Of a DNA stretch of 64,000 nt, positions 53,490 to 64,000 are shown in pieces. Location: positions 129,732,533 through 129,796,532 of the forward strand of contig OX336393.1 of NCBI GenBank assembly GCA_946902985.2. Direction: 5' to 3'. Position 1 is the first letter of the stretch. Every line of letters begins with the position of its first letter. The translations under genes were made by a program, and so were the position numbers. Origin of the DNA: Meconema thalassinum (lineage: Eukaryota; Arthropoda; Insecta; Orthoptera; Tettigoniidae). Under the pieces are notes generated by a model. It ran no database searches, was not told the origin of the DNA, and saw only the letters and a program-made list of their open reading frames with translations.

Positions 53490-56400
53490 TCTTCTACTAT
53501 ATATTGGTCAAATACCACTCACTCACTCATTCATTCATCACGAAATCTCAGAAAGTATCAAACGGATTGGAATGAAATTTGGTATGCAGCTTCCCCAAGG
53601 GCCGCAAATGCCCACTAACAGAGGATGTTTGGATATTCTGGTTCTAAAGGGGTGTTAAGGGGGTAGACCTGCATTTCATTGAACAGCAATATCTCCCGAT
53701 TGGTTTCAATGGGGGATGTGATACTCGGCACATAAACTCATCATTAAAAATAAGAAGACACGTGTCGGAGGGTTTTTCGATGTGGTGTATATTATGAGGT
53801 GAAAGGGGTGAAAAGTGGGGATTGAAAGATTCCTAACGGAGCGTGTATCTCTTAAACGACATAGGCGAGGAGTTTGAAACTCAGCGGGAAAAAAATCAGC
53901 ATAAAAATAAGTAAATATGTGTTTGACCGTTTTATCATAAATCCAATTTAAGGGGCCCATGGGGAGGGGTTAAATTCTGGAGGGGGGGGGGGAGAAACAG
54001 GAAAGAAAGTGTCCTAACTGATTGACTGACTGACTCACTCATCAAACTCAGGGGGAAAACTGCTTTAAAGTAAGTAAATAGCTGTTCGACAGTTTTTTTT
54101 TCATAAATCAAATTTAAGGGGTTCATGGGGAGGGGTGAAATTCAGGAAAAAGAAAATTGAAAGAAAATGTCCTGACTCACTCACTCACTCACTCACTCAC
54201 TCATCATCGCCCAGCCAAAATTATTGAAGATAGAAACATGACAGTTTGGGGATATGTTCATTGTATTTCAAAACAGTCTACTAAGGGAGGATTTTCAGAT
54301 ATTCAGGTTCTAAAGGGGTCTTAATGGGGTTAAACCTGCATTTCATTGAATAACAATATCTCCCGATTGGTTTCATTGGGGGATGTGATACACGGCATAT
54401 AAACTCATCATTAAAAAGTAAGACACGTGTCTGAGGGTTTTTCGATGTGGTGTATATTATGAGGTGAAAGGGGTGAAAAGTAGGGATTGAAAGATTCCTA
54501 ACGGAGCGTGTATGTCTTAAACGACATAGGCGAGGAGTTTGAAACTCAGCGGAAAAAAATCAGCATAAAAATAAGTAAATATGTGTTTGACCGTTTTTTC
54601 ATAAATCCAATTTAAGAGGCCCATGGGGAGGGGTGAAAATCTGGGGGGGGGGGGGGTACAGGAAAGAAAATGTCCTAACTGATTGACTGACTGACTCACT
54701 CATCAAACTCAGGGGGAAAAACTGATTTAAAGTAAGTAAATAGCTGTTCGACAGTTTTTTTTATCAATCAAATTGAAGGGGTTCATCGGGAGGGGTGAAA
54801 TTCTGAAGGAAAAAAAATGAAAGAAAATGTCCTGACTCATTCACTCAATCATCATCGCCCAGCCAAAAATATTGAAGTTGGAAACATGGCATTTTGGGGA
54901 TATGTTCGTTGTATGTCAAAACCGTACACTAAGGGAGGATTTTTGGATATTCAGGCTCTAAAGGGGTCTTAAGGGGGTTAAACCTGAATTTCATTGAATA
55001 ACAATATCTCACGAGTGGTTTCATTTGTGGATGTGATACTCGGCATATAAACTAATCATTAAAAATAAGCAGACATGTGTCTAAGGGGTTTTCGATGTGG
55101 TGTATTATTATGAGGTGAAAGGGGTGAAAAGTGGGGGTTGAAGGATTCCTAACAGAGCGTGTAGGCCTATCTCTTAAACGACATAGGCGAGAAATTTGAA
55201 ACGCAGCGAAAAAACATCAGCTAAAAAGATAAGTAAATCGGTGTTCGACCGTTTTTTCATAAATTAATTTAAGGGGCCAATGGAGTGGGGTGAAATTCTG
55301 GGGGAAAAGGGGAGAGAAAGTGTCCTAACTGACTAACTCACTCACTCACCAAACTCAGGGGATAAAGACAGCTTTAAAAATAAGTTAATAGGTGTTCAAG
55401 CGTTTTTTCATCAATCCAATTTAAGGGGCCCATGGGGAGGGGTGAAATTCTGGTAAAAATAATTGAAAGAAAATGTCCTGTCTGACTCACTCACTCATCA
55501 CGCCCAGCGAAAACTATTAAAGTTGGAAAAATGAAATTTTGGGAATATGTTCGCTGTATGTCGAAAACGTCAACTAAGGAATGATTTTTGTTTATTCGGA
55601 TTTTAAAGAGATGTTAAGGGGGTAAACGTGCATTTCATTGAATAACGATACGTCATGAGTTGTTTCTTAGGGGATGTGATATCCGGTATATAAACTAATC
55701 ATTAAAAATAATCAGACATATGCCTAAGGGTTTATCGATGTGGTGTATATTATGAGGTGATAGGTGTGAAAATTGGGGGTTGAGGGATTCTTGACGGAGC
55801 GTGTATCTCTTAAAGGACATAGGCGAGAAGTTTGAAATTCGGCGGAAAAGGAACAGCTTAAAATACAAGTAAATAGGTGATCGACTGTTGTTCTCATAAA
55901 TCCAATTTAAGGGGCCCTTGGAGAGAGGTGAAATTCTGGGGGAAAAAAACCAGGAAAGAAAGTGTCCTAACTGATTGACTCACTTACTCACTCATCAAAC
56001 TTAGGGGGAAAACAGCTTTAAATAAGTAAATAGGTGTTCGACCGTTTGTTTCATAAATCCAATTTAAGGGGTTCATGGGGAGGGGTGAAATTATCAAAAA
56101 TAAATGAAAGGAAATGTCCTGACTGACTCACTCACTCATCATAGCCCAGCCAAAATTATTAAAGTTAGAAACATGAAATTTTGGGGATATGTTCGTTGTA
56201 TGTCGAAAACGTCCACTAAGGAAAGAGTTTTGAATATTCAGGTTCTAAATATGTGTTAAGGGGGTTAAACGTGCATTTCATTGAATAACAATATCTCACG
56301 AGTGGTTTCATTTGGGGATGTGATACTTGGCATATATACTAATCATTAAAAATAAGCTGACACATGTCTAATGGTTTTTCGATGTAGTGTATATTATGAG

Positions 56401-56502
56401 GTGAAAGGGATGAAAAGTGGGGGTTGAAAGATTCCTAACGGACCGTGTATCTCTTAAACGACATAGGCGAGGAGTTTGAAACTCGGAGGAAATCAATCAG
56501 CT

Positions 56503-56533
<31 letters not shown>

Positions 56534-56848
56534 AAAATAAATAAATATGTGTTCGACCGTTTTTTCATAAATCCAATTTAAGGGGCCTATGGGGAGGGGT
56601 GAAATTCTGGAAGAAAAACGTCCCCTAAGGAAGGATTTTTGGCTGTTCACTCTCATCGACCAACCCAAACGATTAAAGTTAGAAGAATGATATTTTGGGG
56701 ATATGTTTGTTGTGTGTCGAAAACGTCTACCAAGGAGGGATTTTTGGATATTCAGGTTCTAAAGGGGTGTTAATGGGGTTAAACCTGCATTTCATTGAAT
56801 AACAATATGACACGACTATGACGCGAGCGAAGCGAGGCTAAAAATTAG
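53490..56848 (+). repeat. tandem array of ~645-bp units, possibly an inner Helitron-like element
   Basis: The anchor 'cgcccagcc' or its relatives recurs near 54209, 54857, 55502 and 56144, with a degenerate first unit near 53550 and a shortened last one near 56660. Each unit holds (ctca)n, 'catttcattgaataac' and 'aatttaaggggcccatgggg'-like words. The left edge reads A|TCTTCTACTATATATT and the right edge 'gcgagcgaagcgaggcta' then TTAG, loosely Helitron-like. The short minus-strand ORFs are repeat translations, not genes. Confidence 0.65.
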
Positions 56849-57314
56849 ATGATGTGCGTCTATGTATTACTCAATCACGCAAGTACCACTGGTCCGATTT
56901 ACATGAATTTTACATGGAAGTAGCTGATTTACCTGGTTAACATATAGGTTACTTTTGATTTCAATACTTTGTACTATTTAAAGATGGCGACCATTTTAGT
57001 GACTTCACTACACCCTTTGGTTTAAAACTTTCATATTTCCATTTCAAATACAAAGAGAACGCTAAGAAATAGCAAACTTTTGATGGTATATACGAGGTTA
57101 AAAATTACATTTTCTATCCGATCTCCAACCGTTAGCGAGAGTAAAACCTAAATTTGTGCTATAAAACACGGCCAACGCCGAGCGGTGTAGTTGGACAAAA
57201 TGTTCCATCCTTAATCTCCCTCTGCGCAGCACCTCGCCTATCCCCTGTTTTAACTGTCACCTTCATATTTTAATTTATTTATGACGCGTAGCGAAGCACG
57301 GGTACTTCAGCTAG

Positions 57315-59289
57315 TAGCCTATATAGACTACAGTATTGCCTATATATATATGGCTATTTGGCTGCAATAAAAGTATTATTCTTAGGTGATGATGATGATG
57401 ATAATTATTGTTTTAAGGAACCTAACATCTAGGTTATCAGCCCTTTCCTTTTAGAAGCCATGATAGCCTACTGAACTGTAAAGAAAGCCATAATTTCATA
57501 TAGTCTATTGTATGTGTTAACCAACAACGTTGTTGTGCGCGTCGTATCTGCTTGAGCGACCCGAGGCCGGATGTGGGCCGCATTACTTGACAGACTGGAC
57601 TACTGAGGGCAAGATTAGCGCGAGTTTAGTGTAGGCTACTTAGGTTAGAAATTTTAGAAATGCATACATACATTTCATTGAAAATCGCTCTAAATACGCC
57701 TCCAGTACACTCTTATTAAGTTTCACAACATTTGGTAACAGCGATACTTCAGTGAGAGCTCGTAAAGAACTAGGAATGGCAAAAACCACATCTAGCAGAA
57801 TCTGTGTCGAGCTGTGTGACAAGCATAAACCGTCGCCGTCAAAGGCGAAATACGACAGCCTGTTTATGAAGACCAAATAAAAGCTACACTGTATATAGTA
57901 GCCACAAAAAGGGGAGAATAGGCAGGCGTCTTATATCACATCAGCTGCCCTGCAAAGACTAAGAATAAAATGGAAACGTTAAATGAAGAATGAAGACAAT
58001 GGTAAAACATTGCCTTCTAGGTTTATAGCAAACAATGTGTTTTACACTGGAAATCATACCCTCACTTCACTAACCTAACCTAACTTCACCTAACCTAACC
58101 TTACCTAATAGATTTAATTGCAGCCATTGGCCATTAGTAAAAAAACTTTACGAGCCTTACACTAGTCGCATACTAGTAACATTTGACATAGAAGGAACCT
58201 CACGTGAAATTGTTGATACACCGTTATTTTATAATATTATTGGCACAAATATTAATCTATTGTAAAAGGGAGTGTTTTACAGATATTGCCGTTTATAATA
58301 CGGAACTCATTTTATTAGATGATTTGTAGCTTCCACTAGCACTAGCCTAAATAAAGAATACGATATGGATCAACTAGATTAATAGACGCGACACCGCTCA
58401 TAACCTTAAATTCCTTATAAATAGGCCAACTTGCGAGTAAATGCAATGTGCACAACAGTAGATCATGAAAGGCTTACCCAGTTCCCGGACCCCTTGATTC
58501 ACAGACCAACAGGTAATTTCATATGGATTCTGTTAAAATGAGTCATATTGATATGATTAGCAGCAGAGTATCAAGAAGGCAGTGCGAGAGTAGAAATATC
58601 AAGTAGGCAGTGAAGAAAAACTAGAGAGTCTTGGAATTGTTATGTAACTTATTATTAGTGTGTAAATAAAAAAGATTTTGTGAGTTGATGAATGTCCAGG
58701 AGGGATACGATCCAGCAGGCAGTGCGTCTTACACACTTCCGTCCGATCCACATCCGTCCCATTTTTCAAAATCACTCCCACAAAAATATCCAGCAACCGA
58801 GTGGAAAGATGTTACACATAAAAAGACATACATCATTCACTACAAAATTCTGTTAGGGACTTAAGCCTCTGTTTACAAGTTAGTACGTGATAACGTTCAC
58901 ACACGCCCCACTTGGGGCATGAAAGACTTTACCACACACATTCGGAAGTGAAAACCGTGAACAGCAAAACGAGTCACTGAGTGGCGCAGGTCGTATCCTG
59001 CCCTCATCCATTCTTGGTTGTAGGCTACATTGCTTCCGTTCCATAAAAATCTTCCCATATTTCTCTCTTCTTGGATTGTAACTCCAACAATAATGCCTGG
59101 TACGATCCAGTCGATGGGAGCAGCATCCCCATCCTTAATTCATCAATAAAGAAAGATTCTCTAGCCAATTCGTATGTGAGCTTAGACGGGGTGTTTTTAG
59201 ACACGCACAACAGCTTCAGGTGGATTCAACCTAATTTAGCTCAACTTAACCTAACCTAGCGTCGGCGGTAATCCGAAAAGGAATGATTA
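57315..59289. other. unassigned DNA
   Basis: No gene or RNA recognised. A (gat)n-like tract lies near 57388-57405 and a (cctaa)n-like 'ctaacctaacctaacttcac' tract at 58071-58108. ORFs under 80 codons lack motifs. Confidence 0.5.
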
Positions 59290-59291
59290 TA

Positions 59292-59503
59292 GTTAGGCCA
59301 TCATTACTTCCGACTTGACATTTCACTGTTACCCTTGAGTTATCTAGCGGTCAGAAGGAAAATCACTTTAACTAGCCAATCACAGGCAGCCATTCAAATC
59401 GATATATCACGATAAATTGAGTTTCGTTCGCGATGTCGCAATTTAGCGAATGAAACTGTAGCCTAGTACTGAAACGTCAAGTCGGAAGTAATGATGGCAG
59501 TAC
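59292..59503. mobile_element. TA-flanked MITE, copy 3
   Basis: Flanked by TA (59290-59291 and 59504-59505). The inverted ends are gttaggccatcattacttcc and, from the right, gtactgccatcattacttcc. It is 212 bp, the same length as copy 2. Confidence 0.75.
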
Positions 59504-60029
59504 TAGACATTGGGCCCAAATCAACATCACCCGTTCGTTTCTTCCAACAAAAGTTTCTTGCGATTATTATTGTCTTGCCTTCCTTCGAGGTGCCCACTTT
59601 ATTCAACCTCAATAAAGACAATGTTCGATTGTATCTTTTAAAAATATGACCAGTGATTATGATAGTAAAGACATCAAGCTCCTTAGTGATGTTGGACAGT
59701 GTGTGCTCCATAATTGATCTGGCTGGTGCCGCCCCCTCGTCCCTGGTGGTTGGTAGCTCGTTCCCCACCCCCGCCCCTTCACGCCGGAAGCTAGTTACAA
59801 CCCTTCCCTCCCCTTCGCCACACAAACAGAAGAAGGAAGGCCTGAGACCGCAAACCACACAACACGTAAAACACTTGCCATTATGTTAAACCAACGAATG
59901 TAAAGTTCATTCAAGAAGTAATGCCAGGATTTAACTTTCAAAATTACAATTATACGAAGGTAAGTCAGGGTGAGTTCCGTAACTCTCAAACTGGGCCACG
60001 AGGAATGTGCGTTAAATCCTCTGGGTAGA

Positions 60030-60760
60030 GCAGGCGATCTCAACCTGGTGATCGCGAGCACTATGGTGCTCCTTAAACGAAATTTGGTGCTCTCGTCGTA
60101 CGAGCAAACAAGTGCTCGCCAGAACAAGCTCCTATGAGATTCTTTCATCAATTCAAATTATTTTTACAGAAAAGGAATCTGTTGACATCGAATATAGATT
60201 TAGGTATTAGGAAGTCATTTCTGAAAGCCTTTGTCTGGAGCGTGGCGCTCTATGGAAGTGAAACTTGGGACTATTGGTGCTGCAGAAAAGAGGGGAATTG
60301 AAGCGTTTGAAATGTGGTGTTACAGGAGAATGATGAAGATCAGATGGGTAGATAGGGTTACAAATGAAGAGATATTAAGACAAGTGGGAGAGGAGAGATG
60401 TTTCTGGCGACTGCTAATGAAGAGAAGATATAGATTGGTAGGACACATAGGCTACTAGTCACCCTTGAATAGCTAGCTTAGTTATGGAAGGAAGGGTCGA
60501 GGACAAGAACTGTAGGGGTAGACCAAGGTTAGTTATGTTAAACAGATTGCCTCGGATGTAGAGTGTCTGTAGCTATGTAGAGATGAAACTATTAGCTCAG
60601 GACAGGGAGGCATGGACAGCTGCATCAAACCAGTCAAAAGACTGAAGACTCAAACAACACAACCGGAATAACAGTGTTTTCATTACACGTTTTCACAGTC
60701 AGGAATTGTATAATTCTGTGAAATAGTATTTTTAATTTACAGTTAACATAATTGGGCATC
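60030..60760 (+). repeat. dispersed repeat split by a LINE insertion
   Basis: 60053-60160 and 60662-60760 match the continuous copy at 8338-8600 in order (cgaaatttggtgctctcgtc; then ccggaataacagtgttttca and gaaatagtatttttaattta). The intervening 60163-60660 is LINE sequence, so the LINE landed in this repeat. Confidence 0.6.
60163..60660 (+). pseudogene. 5'-truncated non-LTR retrotransposon, C-terminal part
   Basis: Translation gives KSFLKAFVWSVALYGSET, IEAFEMWCYRRMMKIRWVD, RVTNEEILRQVGEERCFW and RLVGHI, the C-terminal region of a LINE ORF2. The 3' end 'actgaagactcaaacaaca' is shared with the 17948-18720 copy. One frame change is visible near 60275. Confidence 0.8.
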
Positions 60761-60894
60761 CCTGTTTTATGACTAACACTAAATATGCTGATCGGACTCG
60801 ACTGTCCACACGTAAATCTATCTTATCTGCATGAGTCATGCAAGCAGTTGTAGCCTTGAATCCTAGTTACCGTACTTCAGCACTTCTGAGGCAC

Positions 60895-60897
<3 letters not shown>

Positions 60898-60929
<32 letters not shown>
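60898..60929 (+). repeat. (ga)n microsatellite
   Basis: About 16 ag units, followed after ~30 bp by an (att)n tract at 60957-61004. Confidence 0.9.
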
Positions 60930-60933
<4 letters not shown>

Positions 60934-60955
60934 AAAACAATAGAGAGGGTGTTTG

Positions 60956-60956
<1 letters not shown>

Positions 60957-61004
<48 letters not shown>
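60957..61004 (+). repeat. (att)n microsatellite
   Basis: About 15-16 tta/att units without visible interruption. Confidence 0.9.
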
Positions 61005-61005
<1 letters not shown>

Positions 61006-61508
61006 TATTATTACGGTATTATGCTCGATTTAACGGTGCTCTAGTATACTTGGTATGGCATGAGGGTGGTACTCACATTCTAAAAACGGTTAAAAACGCA
61101 TGTGGATAAATAAAACTCTATATAGGGGAGAGTCACTTAAATCCGCAATATTAAGGGGTTGATGGTAAACATGATAAATTATGGGAACGAGTTTCAAAAA
61201 TCAACATACAAATTAAATTACTACATACAGTATTTGTGGCAAATTCATGTCTTAAAATTAAATCTGGCATGGGTTATCTAAATCTATTAATGACATTTTC
61301 GAAGATAGCCTATATGAACTTAGTAACTCTTAAGTGTTTTATTCTTTCGGTTGATACTAGTGATACTAGAGCTAAAACCGCAATATGATGTGTCCAATAA
61401 TATGTTTCACTGCTACCACTATAGTGTAGAGGCATCACCGAAATAGGCCTACATGAGATTTTACAAATACTGAACAAAGAATAGCCTATACAACACAGGT
61501 TTTCACAA

Positions 61509-61679
61509 TTTTACCACCAGATGGTAGCACTTGTCATACCGAAATTCATTGCCAAGGGAAATTAAAGAGTTGAGGAGAAAAAATATACTGTATTTTTTCT
61601 CCTCAACTCTTTTTACCACCAGATGGTAGCACTTGTCATACCGAAATTCATTGCCAAGGGAAATTAAAGAGTTGAGGAG
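61509..61679. repeat. 69-bp direct repeats around a perfect hairpin
   Basis: 61509-61577 (ttttaccaccagatggtagc to gagttgaggag) is repeated exactly at 61611-61679. Between and overlapping them lies a palindrome: aaagagttgaggagaaaaaa, a short tata-ctgta centre, then its complement ending cctcaactcttt (61564-61612). Confidence 0.85.
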
Positions 61680-63415
61680 CGTGTTTTCAAAACTGAATAT
61701 CTCCACAATCATAAATTTTACAGGAGAGACGAAAATCGTATATCTTCAGACAGGATTATCAAAATGGGGGTAATATATAGCTTAAATGATAGCTAGAATG
61801 AGCAACATACTATCACCAAAAGTGCACCAAATTATATAGGGTCTAATAGTACATAAAAAACAAGATGTTCGGGAAAGAACATATAGCCTACTTTCTCCGA
61901 AATGTATGGGTATAGTTATAACTCTCTGTCCTTATCATCTCCTAATTTCTTCCTATTTGAAGTGCAAATTGGCACACAGGATTTGAACAGTGGCGTTCAA
62001 ACCATAGTTTATAATTTACCCCAGCATTTTGCAATTTCATCAGCAAACACTCCAAACACCGACTACTTACAATAATTGAAACTTCGTTGCTCTAATAAGG
62101 CCCATCTACAATGCGCAGTCGGCAGTCCGTAGTTGGTAGTCCTCGGTCGGCAGTCGCGATCGACTCCGTGTATACTATAGGCACCATACACAACATGAAG
62201 TTGCAGTTGGTAGCTGGCAGTTGGCAGTCGAGAATTTTATCCTTGACTGCCAACTACCCGACTGCAGCAATGTAATAGCCAATCAGAGCAGATCAGAAAC
62301 TGACGTCACGTTGTTGTTCTGTGTCGTGTACGAATGATATAGAACTAAGTGAAGTAACTTCGCAACCCGTTAATTTATAGGCTAATCTTAAATACACGGT
62401 ATAACAAAATAATCCATCTCCAAATCATCCATATTGCAAGTTTTGAGATTATCAACAACGCCTCTGTGCACAAGGAATAAACGAATGTTACTGTCTTATT
62501 ACTCCTAGCAGTCGTTAAGACTGCGTTCACTAACTGGCCGGTATAGAGCGCTGCTCGAATCTATAGTTTCTGCATAGTACAACTGAAGGCTGGAAGATGT
62601 CACTCCAGTGGAGAATGTCGTTTTTTTTTAATATATAATTTCCATTGCAAAAAGCACCATATAAAGCTTTATTTTATAACGTCTCAGTACTCAAGAAACA
62701 ATAAATATAAAAACTAGTCGTGATATCTAGTTGTGAAATATCGAACAATATAATCCTAACAGAGCGAGTGCATTCTAGCGGCCAGAAGAAGAAACTTTTC
62801 AATAAAATCTGTTACCTTTTTGTCAGCTAGATGTCTCGATTAAATCTGCTGGCGAATTATGTTTTAATTAAGTATATGTTTTGCACCGTAATATGCACAA
62901 TATAACGCTTAATTTTAAAACGTCTGAGTCATTACAAAGCAACAAATATGTAAAATGTCAAGCAAAAAACATATCTCTGATGGGGTTTGAACCATAGGCA
63001 TATGAATGACAGACCAACGCTTTACCTCTGAGCCATTTGTGCCAACGAACATTGATCCATATAAAATGACTTACATAGAACTTGTTAGCAAATAATGATT
63101 TATACTAAACGATTTCATCACTGAAGTATATTATTTATATATAAAGCATTTCATACAAAGTTTATTTATTTTGTTTCAGTACGCTATATTGCATGGAATA
63201 CTCAAATTAGTGAAATATAAGTCAGGCACAAGATATCCGCTGCCATCTTGTCTTATTAATGAATCAGCTGAGCTTTTTAAAATCACGTCTGCACTATAGT
63301 ATTACAAAATAAACTTTTAATTTCGTACGTGCCTCTTCCTTTAGAACAGTTAAAACGATTCTCGGCTCGATAATCGGAACTGGTGGGTCCCATGATATGG
63401 ATTATAAAGTTTGCA
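61680..63415. other. mostly unassigned DNA
   Basis: 'acaagatgttcgggaaagaa' and 'catatagcctactttctcc' at 61860-61900 match the start of copy D (21820), so a long hairpin-ended repeat may run from here to 63872. The 62100-62290 stretch has degenerate repeats of 'ggcagtc' and 'ttggtag'. A tRNA-like minus-strand sequence at 62980-63045 does not fold into a tRNA. No gene seen. Confidence 0.45.
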
Positions 63416-63872
63416 TAATTCGCACGGCCGCCATCCTGAAATGGTATGGCGGACGACCTTGTAGTTTGGTCACAAGACGCATCCTATACGAAGGTATGTT
63501 GTTACCAAATTTGGTAGAGATTGGATGATTTGGTTAGTCGTTATTTGATTTTACGTTTTGAACGTTTGAGTGGCCGCCATTCAGTTTTAGTAAAGATGGC
63601 GGCGATATAAAACATGACACTGAGGTGTCCTTTGCTAGTGCTACCTTTGTACCAAATTTCGTTCAATTCGCATTCACCGTGTTCGAATTGATAGGGGGGG
63701 ACAGACATTCAGAGTACACACACTCACACACACACACACAGACTCACACACACACATACACACACACAGACTCACACACACACATACACACACACAGACA
63801 GACACACTTTTTTTCGCCCTGTGTTGATCTCATAAGTCTACTTTCATTTTTTGCAAAAATCGAAAGTAGGCT
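63416..63872 (+). repeat. hairpin-ended repeat, terminal unit (copy E)
   Basis: One unit of the 293-bp array type ('gtaaagatggcggcgatata', 'cctttgctagtgctaccttt') is followed by an interrupted (ca)n tract (63716-63806). The terminal hairpin follows: tctactttcattttttgc, then gcaaaaatcgaaagtaggct. It is almost identical to the end of copy D at 23682-23957. Confidence 0.75.
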
Positions 63873-64000
63873 AATATTGAAAATAGAATGCTAAAAATTA
63901 ATGGATAAGGTAGTCTATATTTAGTTTTGAAAAAAAAAAAACACGTTATATTTAACTATGGAAAGCAGGATATTACAAATAATCTCAAATGTTTATCATA

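Larger units (their letters stand above)
35112..57314 (+). mobile_element. candidate Helitron hosting the Polinton
   Basis: The left end reads A|TCTTATATATAAAAGTGAA (35111|35112) and the right end 'gcgaagcacgggtacttcag' followed by CTAG|T (57314|57315). 5'-TC, 3'-CTAG and insertion between A and T are Helitron signatures, and 'gcgaagcacggg' before the end resembles the usual 3' subterminal hairpin. Without the Polinton and one 6-bp duplication the element would be about 4.2 kb. No Rep/helicase coding is seen, so it would be non-autonomous. The pairing of these two ends is inference. Confidence 0.45.

Noticed and set aside
62980..63045. Possible tRNA gene on the minus strand (A-box-like tggctcagaggt and B-box-like ggttcaaaccc)
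   Set aside because: The acceptor ends do not pair and the T stem is only four bases. It is most likely a SINE head or decayed tRNA relic.

Overview
The window is animal nuclear DNA, most likely from an arthropod with a large, repeat-rich genome. It has no bacterial-style gene packing. It has many tRNA-derived SINEs, non-LTR retrotransposon remnants, Tc1/mariner elements, MITEs and microsatellites. The one cellular gene part I recognise is an exon of a Tbx20/H15/midline-type T-box transcription factor (19952-20357, minus strand) with clear splice sites. Its other exons are not seen, so most of the window is probably intron or upstream DNA of that gene; this is inferred from a single exon.

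The main object is an essentially complete Polinton/Maverick (adintovirus-like) element at 35476-53429, about 17.95 kb. It has terminal inverted repeats of about 2 kb (35476-37451 and 51430-53429), 5'-AG...CT-3' ends and a perfect 6-bp target-site duplication (ttactc at 35470-35475 and 53430-53435). Minus-strand genes on the left are an RVE integrase with a chromodomain, a conserved Polinton protein of unknown function and an A32/FtsK-like packaging ATPase. A divergent plus-strand block follows: a fibre-like repeat protein, a basic/hydrophobic virion-type protein, an adenovirus-type cysteine protease, the minor capsid protein, a small overlapping ORF, the double-jelly-roll major capsid protein, a BIR (IAP-like) protein, an unclassified 'VDCQGF' protein, a Cys/His protein and a parvovirus-VP1-like phospholipase A2. 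A protein-primed family B DNA polymerase (1148 aa) on the minus strand closes the element next to the right TIR. The genes together describe a virus-like cycle: replicate (POLB), integrate (INT), build (capsid proteins), mature (PRO), package (ATP), enter (fibre-like protein and PLA2) and perhaps block host apoptosis (BIR). Almost every gene is open. The exception is the 41.25-41.76 kb stretch, where two A-rich runs separate three consecutive reading frames.

Region by region: 1-4.4 kb holds a hairpin-ended dispersed repeat with a SINE inside it, a LINE remnant and further SINEs. 4.4-9.3 kb is AT-rich DNA, SINEs, a hAT-like MITE and a TA-flanked MITE. 9.4-12.6 kb is a mosaic repeat into which a complete 1465-bp Tc1 element (DD34E transposase, start codon probably lost) has inserted. 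12.6-19.9 kb holds SINEs, simple repeats and a LINE fragment. 19.95-20.36 kb is the T-box exon. 20.5-27.9 kb holds a LINE 3' end, a mariner-like MITE, a 293-bp-period array, a second array and a 600-bp near-perfect palindrome. 27.9-33.7 kb is more dispersed repeats and SINEs. 33.73-35.10 kb is a second, frameshifted Tc1 element. The Polinton appears to sit inside a Helitron-like element (candidate ends 35112 and 57314), whose right part carries a tandem array of about 645 bp. 57.3-64 kb is mostly unassigned DNA with another TA-flanked MITE, a LINE 3' fragment, a hairpin between direct repeats and the end of another hairpin-ended repeat.

All assignments were made by reading the sequence. No database search was run.
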